A program made the position numbers and the translations under genes. The notes under the pieces are model-generated. The model was not told where the DNA came from. It was given only the letters and a program-made list of their open reading frames with translations, and did no database searches. A stretch of DNA of 34,474 nt from an uncultured Bacteroidota bacterium (GTDB lineage Bacteria; Bacteroidota; Bacteroidia; Bacteroidales; 4484-276): contig CAJATL010000138.1 of assembly GCA_903944895.1 (NCBI GenBank), positions 1-34,474 of the forward strand, written 5' to 3'. Each line of letters starts with the position of its first letter. Position 1 is the first letter of the stretch. Shown piece by piece: positions 8,309 to 16,136 of this stretch.

Positions 8309-10669
8309 TCAACACTTTGCTTGTCCAAGAATCACCGCATCAACCGGGCAAATCTGCCGGCAAATGTCGCATTTAATACATTTATCCATTTCGACAACGT
8401 GCAGCTCGTAAGGGTTTAACGCAATCGCGCCGGATGGACAGCGTTGGGCGCATTTGGTGCAACCAATACAATCGTTGGTAATTTCGTAACTAACCAAATC
8501 TTTGCATTTTCCGGTGGGACAGTGGCCGTTGATGTGTGCCTCATATTCGTGCCGGAAGTATTTTAATGTCGAAAGCACAGGGTTTGGGGCTGTTTTTCCA
8601 AGCCCGCACATACTGCCCTTATTTACCGAAATGGCGAGTTTTTCGAGCGACTCCAAATCTTCAATTTTGCCTTTTCCGCTGCAGATTTTATTCAGAATGT
8701 CGAGCATCCTGCGCGTACCGATGCGGCAAAAAGTGCACCGGCCGCAGCTTTGATCCTGGGTAAACGACAAAAAATAACGGGCAATGTCCACCATGCAGTC
8801 GGTTTCGTCGAGGACAATCAGGCCTCCGGAACCCATCATGGCACCAACTTCGGCCAGCGAGCCAAAATCGATGGGCGTGTCGGCCATCAAAGCAGGGATA
8901 CATCCGCCCGACGGCCCGCCAATCTGAACGGCTTTAAATTTTTTCCCATCAGGAATCCCTCCGCCAATGTCTTCGATAATTTTACGGATGGTAATTCCCA
9001 TCGGCACTTCGATGAGGCCGCCGCGGTTGATTTTCCCCGCGAGGGCAAAAACCTTGGTTCCTTTGCTGTTGTCGGTGCCGATTTTTCCAAAAGCTTCGCC
9101 ACCTTTACGGATAATCCAGGGAATCGTTGCGAGCGTTTCGGTGTTGTTGATGAGCGTTGGTTTATCCCAAAGGCCTTTTTCGGAAGGATAGGGCGGACGA
9201 AGTTGCGGAAGGCCGCGTTTCCCTTCAACGGAGGCGATGAGCGCGGTTTCTTCGCCACAAACAAAAGCACCGGCACCTTCGAAAAGCCTGACATTGAAAG
9301 AAAAATCTGAGCCAAGAATATTTTCACCAAGCAGGCTGGCATCTTCGCAAATTTTGATGGCTTCCCGAATTCGCTTCACGGCGAGCGGATATTCGGCACG
9401 GATGTAAAATATTCCTTTTGTGGCACCCACTGCAAAGGCAGCAATGATAAGTCCTTCGATAACCCTGAAAGGGTACGATTCGAGCAGCATCCTGTCCATA
9501 AATGCGCCGGGGTCGCCTTCATCGCCGTTGCAGATCACAAACTTCTCATCCGAAACCGAATCTTTAACCCGCTGCCATTTGATGCCTGTCGGGAATCCCG
9601 CACCACCACGACCGCGAAGGCCACTCTGAATAACCTGTCCGATAATTTCCTGTTGGGATTTCCCGCTCAGACATTGCTGTAAAGCCGAAAAACCGCCGTA
9701 ATTTTTGTATTCGGCAAGGTCGGTAGGTTTGAGAAATCCGCGATATTCGGTGGCAATGTTGAGCTGGCCGTCGAGAAATTCGGAAACCGGCGTATCGCGT
9801 TTTTCGGAGGAATATCGCCGCAGAGATTTCGGGATTCCATCAATCACATAATTTTCGAGGAAATTGTAGAGGTTATTTCTGAAACGGTAAACCGGGTTGG
9901 AAGGCTGAAAATGTTTTCGAATGACCTCTCCGACTTCCTCAGCTTTGATTTTGGTGTAAAACGATGGCGACTCGCCGGGTTTATGAACTTCGAGCATGGG
10001 CACCTGGTTGCAGATTCCCACACAGCCCACATGTTTTACACTTACATTGATTTTACTTTTTTTGATGGATTTTTCGAGTGCCAATTTCACTTCGGCGCTG
10101 CCGCTGGCAACACAGCAAGAACCAAGTCCCAGGCGGATTTCGCCTTGCGAAGCTGAATCTGAAAGAATAAATTCATTATTTACCGAAGGAACCGAATCCT
10201 GGTTTAGAAGAAAATCGCGGATGGTTTCGCCGGCCTTATCTGTGGTGAGGTGGCCGTAAGTTACACCATCAATCTGAACAACCGGAGCAATGGTGCAGCA
10301 ACCCAAACACGCTACCTTTTCGATGGTAAAAAGCCGGTCGGTGTCGGTGTCTTCGCTTTCACCAATTTTCAATTCGCGTTTAAAAGCATCATAAACCTGA
10401 ACCGCGCCTTTTACGTGGCAGGCCGTTCCCACACATACTTTGATGAGGTGCTTGCCGATGGGCTGATGCCTGAACTGCGAATAAAAAGTTGAAATGCCAT
10501 AAATTGCTGCCGGTGAAATACCCGTTGTTTCGGCAAGATGTTTCAGTGCAACTTCGGGAAGGTAATTGAATTTACCCTGAATGGCCTGCAAAATGGGAAT
10601 TGCAGCATCATTGGCACTGCCATATTCTGCAATAATTTCATCAACTGTTTTAATGATTTCGTTGTCCAT
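8309..10669 (-). CDS. Fused NuoE-NuoF-like subunit with C-terminal 2x[4Fe-4S] (StnC-StnB / HydC-HydB type)
   Basis: 786 residues from the ATG at 10669 (an upstream TTG at 10690 would add seven). Residues 1-150 are a NuoE/HydC-like thioredoxin-fold [2Fe-2S] domain with C79, C84, C121 and C125. A second thioredoxin-like domain (about 175-265, LGSCCVASGS and HVGCVGICNQ) matches the HydB N-terminus. The NuoF core follows, with SGLRGRGGAGFPTG for FMN/NADH, CNGDEGDPGAFMDR, FVCGEETALI and the cluster motif SCGRCTFCRIG. The C-terminus has two ferredoxin motifs, CIGCTKCAQRCP and CIKCDICRQICP. Family knowledge: in HydABC, Stn and related bifurcating enzymes this subunit binds NAD(H) at FMN and passes electrons through FeS clusters. 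Fusion of the NuoE and NuoF parts into one chain is the oddity here. A -7 element lies about 110 bases upstream. Confidence 0.85.
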   Translation of the reverse strand: MDNEIIKTVDEIIAEYGSANDAAIPILQAIQGKFNYLPEVALKHLAETTGISPAAIYGISTFYSQFRHQPIGKHLIKVCVGTACHVKGAVQVYDAFKRELKIGESEDTDTDRLFTIEKVACLGCCTIAPVVQIDGVTYGHLTTDKAGETIRDFLLNQDSVPSVNNEFILSDSASQGEIRLGLGSCCVASGSAEVKLALEKSIKKSKINVSVKHVGCVGICNQVPMLEVHKPGESPSFYTKIKAEEVGEVIRKHFQPSNPVYRFRNNLYNFLENYVIDGIPKSLRRYSSEKRDTPVSEFLDGQLNIATEYRGFLKPTDLAEYKNYGGFSALQQCLSGKSQQEIIGQVIQSGLRGRGGAGFPTGIKWQRVKDSVSDEKFVICNGDEGDPGAFMDRMLLESYPFRVIEGLIIAAFAVGATKGIFYIRAEYPLAVKRIREAIKICEDASLLGENILGSDFSFNVRLFEGAGAFVCGEETALIASVEGKRGLPQLRPPYPSEKGLWDKPTLINNTETLATIPWIIRKGGEAFGKIGTDNSKGTKVFALAGKINRGGLIEVPMGITIRKIIEDIGGGIPDGKKFKAVQIGGPSGGCIPALMADTPIDFGSLAEVGAMMGSGGLIVLDETDCMVDIARYFLSFTQDQSCGRCTFCRIGTRRMLDILNKICSGKGKIEDLESLEKLAISVNKGSMCGLGKTAPNPVLSTLKYFRHEYEAHINGHCPTGKCKDLVSYEITNDCIGCTKCAQRCPSGAIALNPYELHVVEMDKCIKCDICRQICPVDAVILGQAKC

Positions 10670-10777
10670 TCTGCTTTTGCAAAAATTCAACCAACGATAA
10701 CGGCATAATAAAACCTTTCGATAAAACTGCCGTAAACGTGAGGCGTTTGTTGAATTTGGTTAAATAATTTGATAAGC

Positions 10778-10785
10778 CAAAAGTA
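10778..10785 (-). promoter_or_regulatory. -7 promoter element for the transhydrogenase operon
   Basis: The minus strand reads TACTTTTG, matching TAnnTTTG, about 109 bases before the ATG at 10669 and in the gap between this operon and the kinase-like gene. No clear -33 TTTG box was found. Confidence 0.45.
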
Positions 10786-10877
10786 TAAAAAACCGGCCAG
10801 GTATTTTTCTTAAGTTTAAGGGGTACTTTCAGCCAGGAACAGTGCAAAAGATTTTGAATCGTACAGATATTTTGTGT

Positions 10878-11600
10878 TTATTCACTGCTTAAAAAATCTT
10901 TTTTGAAGTAGATTGCGGCATCGATAATAAAGTATTTCCCATCTTGTTTAAGTACATTTTCGTCATGGAGGTCTTCTAAAATAATCCCTAAATCATCATG
11001 TGTAAAATCCTGGTTTTTAGTGTTTTTGAACCCGTTGGCTTCTAAAAGCGATTTTATTTCTTCAAAATTGTATTCTTCTGTTGATTTTACAAATCGTTGT
11101 TCAACAACAGCATAAAGTGAATTATCCTTTTCTAAAAAGCCATTTAAAGTGTAGGATGTGTCTGGGAATAAAAGGTTAAAAATCTGTAAGGAAATTAAAT
11201 AATCTTCCCATGTCTCATAGTAAATCCCGTCGTTGACCTTTAAAACATTTTTCCCGGAAAGATAGACTTTTTGCTCGGCACCTTCCTCGAAGTAATTTGT
11301 TTCATCAAAATTTTCTATCCATCGGTTGTTGTCTTCTGCAAATTGTCTTATGTAAGCACTTTCTTGTGCTTTAACTTGCTTTGAGCTTTCAGTCTTTTGG
11401 CTTGTTGCTTTGCATCTTCTAAGGTAGGAGGTGATTGTTTTGATAAAATCTCCTTCCCCCTTAACCCCATTTCCTGTAAGGTCATTATCGTAAAAGATTT
11501 TTTTGATTTCATCTTTAATGTTTTTTACAAAATTACTTTTAATATCTGAATCTGCAATCCTTTGATCTTTTGTATTCTCCGGTGTTTCCATCTGGCTCAT
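10878..11600 (-). CDS. Stand-alone polyvalent-protein-type kinase-like protein
   Basis: 240 residues. The N-terminal 85 residues are charged and helical, with no recognised motif. Residues 95-232 look like the kinase-like domain described as a module of phage and conjugative-element polyvalent proteins: a glycine-containing YFEEGAEQKVYL turn, a candidate Lys in NVLKVND (K121), TWEDYLISLQIFNLLFPDT, a C-terminal-lobe segment LEDLHDENVL resembling a catalytic loop (H212, D213, N215), and FIIDAAI with D227 where a DFG aspartate would sit. Family placement is from memory of the motif order. Kinase activity is inferred and the loop is shortened. It lies between two redox operons in the same direction, with 157 bases upstream and no clear promoter. 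The gene looks more AT-rich than its neighbours, in keeping with acquisition. Confidence 0.65.
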   Translation of the reverse strand: MSQMETPENTKDQRIADSDIKSNFVKNIKDEIKKIFYDNDLTGNGVKGEGDFIKTITSYLRRCKATSQKTESSKQVKAQESAYIRQFAEDNNRWIENFDETNYFEEGAEQKVYLSGKNVLKVNDGIYYETWEDYLISLQIFNLLFPDTSYTLNGFLEKDNSLYAVVEQRFVKSTEEYNFEEIKSLLEANGFKNTKNQDFTHDDLGIILEDLHDENVLKQDGKYFIIDAAIYFKKDFLSSE

Positions 11601-11757
11601 TTTAGATTACCCGTTATATTTGTCTTCATTTTCAATGGGGATGGATAAATAACGACGAAAATTGGTTGCTACCAATTTACATCTATTCTTTGTTCCCTTT
11701 CGGTTCCTTTTCCTCATTAAAGTAAAATCCAATTCTATCCAACTTTTCCAACCGCAT

Positions 11758-13644
11758 TTACGAGCCGATGCAAAAAAGGCTGGTCTGGGTTCTGAGATAA
11801 ATTTTTCCATTCGAAAATGCAGGCGTACACACCGACTTCTCGCCAATTTCCGGGTCGGCAATCGCAACAAATTCTTTATCAGCTTTAAAAATGTGCGTCA
11901 CACCTTTTTTGTTGACGAGATAAACGCGGTTTTCGACAATCATCGGGGACGAATAAAAGCCTTCATCAAACTCATGCTCCCAGAATTTATTTCCGGTGAT
12001 AGCATCGTAACAGGCAACAGCACCGTAACTTGTGACTAAAAAAAGCAAGCCCGATGCCGCCACCGGGCTGGGCACATCCGACAAATATTCATCACTTTCC
12101 CATAATACTTCCGGCTTTTCGCCAACTTTGATGGCTAAAAGTTTTGAATAATCGTTGGTCACGAAAACCACGCCGTCATCAAAAGCCGGAGAAGGCCCAA
12201 CTTCACCGATAACACCTTTTATTGACCACAATTCAACCCCGGTTTCAGGGTCATAACCGGCAACATTCGGGTCGGCAACCAGGACGATTTCGGTGCGGCC
12301 TGCGTTGGAAATCAGGATTGGCGATGCCCAGGATATTTTAACTTTCCGTGGTGTGCTCCACAAAATGTCGCCCGTTGAGACGGACAAAGCCATGACTTGT
12401 CCCCCGGCACCCTGGTCGTACTGTACAATCAATTTATTTCTAAAGATAATTAATGACGAAGAATGTCCGTAATGATTTTTCGGAACGCCGAGGTTTTTCA
12501 CCCAAACCTGTTTTCCTGCAAAGTCGAGCGCGATAATATCGCCGTTCGAAAAAATGGCGTAAACGCGCTGCCCGTCGGTGGCCATGCCTGGCGCAGCATG
12601 ACCGGTATCGTCGGTTACTTTTGGCGATGTTCCGGGTGAGCCGGGAATATCTTTTACTTCCACTGTCCAGAGAATTTTTCCCGAACTTGCTTCGATACAA
12701 TAAACCTCTTTTTTATTGTTGCTGGCACCGGTCAGAAAAACTCTGTCGCCCCAGACGATTGGTGAATTAAAGCCCGGCAAAGGAATTTTTATTTTCCAGA
12801 GAATATTGCGGCCAGTGGCACCATCCCAGTCGGTGGGTATATTTTTCTGAAAAGCGATTCCCAACCCATCAAAACCTCTGAAAAAAGGGAAATTACGTCG
12901 AAGTTCATCATCCGAAGGAAAATCATCAACTTTTGAAATACTGGCTGGCTTTTCGGCCGGAATATCAGCCGGAGACTGGGTTTTAACCGTGTTTTGTGAT
13001 GAATCCTGGGCAGTGGTTATTATTTGATTGTCCAAAACTGAAACCTCATTTACTATTTGATCAGCCTTTATCGAATCAGAAATTTCAGCGACAGGAATTT
13101 CAACCACCTCCTCATTTTCGGTTATTTGATTTGGCTTTGATGCGTCTGATAAATTATTTCCCAGTTTATTATGGGTAAGAAAAGCCAGTAAAAGCGCAAT
13201 TGCTACCATCGAAATTCCACCGGCTGAAATCCATTTCCGGGCATTTTTCTGTGTAAACAGATAATTTTCGGGAGCCTGCGCTGAAGGAATGGGATTTTTT
13301 GGACGAGCCGAAATAATCATTTGTAAAGACAGGATTAGAAGCGCAATTCCTGCAACGAGCAAATAGCCTCCGGTGCGGATCTGCCATTGGGTTGTAAAAT
13401 ATGCTTTCCGCGCCAGCAGGTCGAGTTCACGGATTTGCTCACGGAGTGCCAGGTCTTCGGGATTTTCGTGAAGCCGCTGCACCAGCGCGTTGACGGTTTC
13501 CACGTTTACCGGGTCAATCCTGTTAATCTGGACAAAATTGACGATAATCAAAAAGCAGATGATGAATGAAAAAATGCCTGCAAAAAGGGCTAGTCCTTTC
13601 CACAATTTCAGGTTTGTCTCCGGCAGTTTATTGTAATTTTTCAT
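11758..13644 (-). CDS. Membrane-anchored PQQ-like beta-propeller protein
   Basis: 628 residues, starting 2 bases after the stop of the NapH-like gene (ATG at 13644; an extension to 13716 would overlap that gene). There are three membrane spans, at about residues 14-36, 90-110 and 140-160, with a roughly 50-residue loop after the first. A low-complexity acidic linker follows, then from about residue 245 a PQQ-type propeller. The propeller blades are seen in repeats such as NILWKIKIPLPGFNSPIVWG, VYCIEASSGKILWTVEV, GDIIALDFAGKQVWVKN, MALSVSTGDILWS and VACYDAITGNKFWEH. Family knowledge: such propellers occur in BamB and in quinoprotein dehydrogenases; calcium/PQQ ligands are not evident, so a structural or binding role is as likely as catalysis. 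Context makes it a periplasmic partner of the FeS chain. Confidence 0.8.
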   Translation of the reverse strand: MKNYNKLPETNLKLWKGLALFAGIFSFIICFLIIVNFVQINRIDPVNVETVNALVQRLHENPEDLALREQIRELDLLARKAYFTTQWQIRTGGYLLVAGIALLILSLQMIISARPKNPIPSAQAPENYLFTQKNARKWISAGGISMVAIALLLAFLTHNKLGNNLSDASKPNQITENEEVVEIPVAEISDSIKADQIVNEVSVLDNQIITTAQDSSQNTVKTQSPADIPAEKPASISKVDDFPSDDELRRNFPFFRGFDGLGIAFQKNIPTDWDGATGRNILWKIKIPLPGFNSPIVWGDRVFLTGASNNKKEVYCIEASSGKILWTVEVKDIPGSPGTSPKVTDDTGHAAPGMATDGQRVYAIFSNGDIIALDFAGKQVWVKNLGVPKNHYGHSSSLIIFRNKLIVQYDQGAGGQVMALSVSTGDILWSTPRKVKISWASPILISNAGRTEIVLVADPNVAGYDPETGVELWSIKGVIGEVGPSPAFDDGVVFVTNDYSKLLAIKVGEKPEVLWESDEYLSDVPSPVAASGLLFLVTSYGAVACYDAITGNKFWEHEFDEGFYSSPMIVENRVYLVNKKGVTHIFKADKEFVAIADPEIGEKSVCTPAFSNGKIYLRTQTSLFCIGS

Positions 13645-13646
13645 CT

Positions 13647-14936
13647 TCAATTCTGAGGTTTTTGCAAAATCGGATTTTCGTCTTTTACCGGGCAATAATC
13701 CACGCAACGCGCGCAACTAAAACAAGTTCCTTTATTGGTGATGTAGTCGGGCTGGTATTTAAATTTGGATAAGTTTGCCAGGCTCAGTCCAAAAACCAGG
13801 CCCAGGAAACCTCCCAGAATCCAGCCTCCAACATAAAAATCATGTAAAATAACGGCAACTTCGGCAAATAATTCTTTGGTTGGTTTTCCGGCAGTTTTAA
13901 AAGCGTCAAGATTTACCCTCATTTCTTCGGTAACTTCTTTTTCAGGATTTAAAAGGTGCTGTGCAAGTTCTACTTTTGGATGAACTGAGGCCAGTTTTTC
14001 GTGAATCCTGCCCCCTGCAAAGCCTCCTGCAAAAACCAACACAGGAATAATTATGGTAAGGATCAGAAAACGTTGCACCGTTGTTTCACGCATTTCGGCT
14101 GGCTTCACCGGTGAAGGAACTTCGATTGCACCAAAAGGGCACGAATCTTCGCAAAGCCGGCACTGGATGCACTTTGTGGGTGCGATGGTGAGGTGTTTTC
14201 TGGAAACCAGGCTTGTGAGATTGAGCAAAACGCCGTAGGGGCAAAGAAACCGGCAATAAGGCCGCCCGATGAACAGGCTCATCAGCATGAAAATCCCGCC
14301 AAGGAAAAACATGCTAAAAGTGGCATCGAACCTGAAAAAGCCAACAAACGGGTCGTAGCGGCAAATGATGAAATCGGTGGCTGTGGCTGCGTATAATACG
14401 GCCAACCCCAGGTAAATGTACGGAATCAGTCCGAGCGCCTTTTGTAACCAGGGTTTCAGGTTTACCGGTTTGTAAAGTACCAGATCCTGCATCGCACCAA
14501 GCGGACAAACGCCTGCACAAAAAGTCCGGCCAAAAAACAAAGTGAAAATCAACGGCATGGCGAAAAACAGTACAACGGTTGCCGGAATGACGTAACCGGG
14601 ATGAAACATGCCCAGGACAATATTTTGAACGGATCCCACAGGACAAATGCACCCTTCACGGTAAAACCCGAAATAGGCCAGCGAAAAAACTGAAAGCCAG
14701 AAAACACCTCTGCGGGAACGCTTTTTAATCACCAGCCAGCTTGCCACCGAAAGACTTGCCAGCAGCACAAAAACATCAAACCACTGCATTAATGAGGCCC
14801 TGGGCGCCGGCGTTAATGTTGGTGGTTGCTGGTGACCATTTTCAAACTCAGGTTTTGGAAAACGTTGTGAAAAAGCACTTTCAAACTGAAACGTCAAAAC
14901 AAACAAAAGCGAAAGCAGCAGGACAATTTTCTTCAT
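13647..14936 (-). CDS. NapH/MauN-like polytopic membrane 4Fe-4S protein
   Basis: 429 residues. After a signal-like first helix there are about five more membrane helices (near 50-70, 76-92, 116-136, 168-188 and 208-224) and two C-terminal ones (about 288-306 and 368-388). Signature motifs of the NapH/NosR group are present: C96-x-C98-P, GRTFCAGVCPLGAMQD (C140, C144) and GRPYCRFLCPYG (C228, C232). It carries two ferredoxin clusters, CIQCRLCEDSCP (C256-C266) and CFSCARCVDYCP (C405-C415). Family knowledge: NapH takes electrons from quinol and passes them to NapG. The start codon overlaps the NapG-like gene by 4 bases. The C-terminal second cluster after an extra pair of helices departs from plain NapH. 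No nitrate reductase or other terminal enzyme is nearby, so the acceptor is unknown. Confidence 0.85.
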   Translation of the reverse strand: MKKIVLLLSLLFVLTFQFESAFSQRFPKPEFENGHQQPPTLTPAPRASLMQWFDVFVLLASLSVASWLVIKKRSRRGVFWLSVFSLAYFGFYREGCICPVGSVQNIVLGMFHPGYVIPATVVLFFAMPLIFTLFFGRTFCAGVCPLGAMQDLVLYKPVNLKPWLQKALGLIPYIYLGLAVLYAATATDFIICRYDPFVGFFRFDATFSMFFLGGIFMLMSLFIGRPYCRFLCPYGVLLNLTSLVSRKHLTIAPTKCIQCRLCEDSCPFGAIEVPSPVKPAEMRETTVQRFLILTIIIPVLVFAGGFAGGRIHEKLASVHPKVELAQHLLNPEKEVTEEMRVNLDAFKTAGKPTKELFAEVAVILHDFYVGGWILGGFLGLVFGLSLANLSKFKYQPDYITNKGTCFSCARCVDYCPVKDENPILQKPQN

Positions 14937-15535
14937 TCGTCATCCTCCGCCGGTTTTACGAGTTTCTTGTTGCCAAAACCTTTGAATAAATATGGACTTT
15001 TTACAGGGACGCGGCTGAATGCATCGGCCGGGCAAACCCGCGCTATCGCGCACTGGTTACAGTTTTTACAAAGATTATGGCTCACCTGCAACTGTAGGGA
15101 GCCGTTGCCAAAAGCTTCGCAGCCTTTCACACATTTCCCGCAACCGATGCAAAGGTTTTCGATGATTTCGTATTCAAAAAAAGGCTCTTCTACAAATTTC
15201 CTTTTGATAGCGCTGGTGGGGCAAAGCTGGTTTTCGGCGGCGGTGGTCAATTGCTTTGTTTCGGGACGGAAAAAGCCACCACACAAGTCGCAATAACCGC
15301 ACATGGCGTAAACATGGATGCACTTTACCGCCGAAGGTGTCATGATGCAGGAAGTGGCGCATCGGCCGCACTGGATACATTTTGAAGCATCAAGTTGCCA
15401 CACTAGTTCTTCAGCCGACAGGTTTTTCAGCAAGCTAAAACCCAGTCCTCCGATGCCAAGCACAATGGTGGCGCGGATTCCACTATTGAGGAATTTGCGG
15501 CGGTCAATTTTATTTCCTTCTTGGTGCTGCTCCAT
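14933..15535 (-). CDS. NapG/MauM-like Tat-exported ferredoxin with four 4Fe-4S clusters
   Basis: 200 residues. A twin-arginine signal (DRRKFL at 11-16 followed by a hydrophobic segment to about 38) marks Tat export of a folded FeS protein. Cysteine groups fit four [4Fe-4S] clusters: C53/C56/C59/C63; C79/C82/C85 with C105-P; C129/C132/C135/C139; and C156/C159/C162/C168-P. This is the NapG/MauM pattern. The gene starts 2 bases after the stop of the small Tat gene and overlaps the NapH-like gene by 4 bases, so the three should be made together. Inferred role: a periplasmic electron carrier loaded by the NapH-like protein. Confidence 0.85.
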   Translation of the reverse strand: MEQHQEGNKIDRRKFLNSGIRATIVLGIGGLGFSLLKNLSAEELVWQLDASKCIQCGRCATSCIMTPSAVKCIHVYAMCGYCDLCGGFFRPETKQLTTAAENQLCPTSAIKRKFVEEPFFEYEIIENLCIGCGKCVKGCEAFGNGSLQLQVSHNLCKNCNQCAIARVCPADAFSRVPVKSPYLFKGFGNKKLVKPAEDDE

Positions 15536-15537
15536 TT

Positions 15538-15753
15538 TTATTTGGCTTTTGACGAACCGGTTTGCAGTTGTGTTCTGGCTTCAGGGAGATTGCAGGCAGA
15601 AAGTCGCTTGCAGTTTTTACAGGCAAAACCGAAGTTACAGGTATCGGTATTTTCAGGTTTTCCCCGGAAAATCAGATAGCCGCTGCCCAATACCAAACCC
15701 CCGAGAAGGATTGTCCTTGCTGATGTTTTTAAAAATTCCCTGCGGTTACTCAT
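15538..15753 (-). CDS. 71-residue Tat-signal protein with four cysteines, function unknown
   Basis: A small protein with a clear Tat signal (SNRREFLKTSART, then LLGGLVLGSGYLIF) and a mature part of only about 40 residues. That part holds C39, C45, C48 and C54 (C-x5-C-x2-C-x5-C), followed by NLPEAR. Four closely spaced cysteines behind a Tat signal suggest that it binds a metal or FeS cluster before export; this is inference. It is the first gene of the tightly packed NapG/NapH/propeller set (2-base gap to the NapG-like gene). The Tat signal may instead act as an uncleaved anchor. I do not recognise a named family. Confidence 0.75.
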   Translation of the reverse strand: MSNRREFLKTSARTILLGGLVLGSGYLIFRGKPENTDTCNFGFACKNCKRLSACNLPEARTQLQTGSSKAK

Positions 15754-16136
15754 AAAAATTTGCTGATGATGAAAACGAAAGTATTTATGTTATTTTATTT
15801 GGTTAGAAGACGGAAGCCCGAAGTCGGAAGTCCGAAGTCAGAAGTTTGAAGACCGAAGTTTGAAGTGATAAAACCTTGTTTTTGTAGAATCTTCCTGCAA
15901 CATATTTTTTAGTATAATCTGAGAATGAATTTCCGGAATGACTGAAATTAATTGACTGATAATCTGACATTACTATTAAATTTATTAGTTACTTCGTTTT
16001 AATAATCTGATTAAGAATCCAAACTGGTTTTCTAAAAATCAAAGTTATTTAATCTTCTCAAAACTCCCGACTTCTGTCTTCCGACTTCGGACTCCTGTCT
16101 ATTCAGAAAATTTCAATTTATTCATGGAAGACTCCT
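15754..16136. repeat. Non-coding gap with inverted GAAGTCSGAAGTC-type repeat arrays
   Basis: 383 bases between the NHL gene and the small Tat gene. Bases 15806-15865 contain an imperfect tandem array of a 7-base unit (GAAGTCG/GAAGTCC; best stretch 15820-15839). Bases 16065-16100 contain the same units in inverted orientation (CTTCCGACTTCGGACT at 16078-16093). About 200 AT-rich bases lie between them. The arms could pair in RNA or DNA as a long imperfect stem. No gene or exact -7 element was seen; a one-mismatch TACTTTCG lies near 15775-15782 on the minus strand. Confidence 0.6.

Noticed and set aside
6624-10690. Reading the NuoEF-like and FeS/FAD genes as an [FeFe]-hydrogenase HydABC
   Set aside because: The proteins lack the H-cluster motifs (TSCCPxW, MPCxxK and the third Cys motif). 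The StnA-like protein has a GltD-like FAD/NAD(P) domain in that place.
10650-10690. Upstream TTG start at 10690 for the fused NuoE-NuoF gene
   Set aside because: The ATG at 10669 gives the normal NuoE-like N-terminus. The extra seven residues have no counterpart in the family.
15806-15865. CRISPR-like array
   Set aside because: The unit is a 7-base imperfect tandem repeat without spacers, and no cas genes are present.
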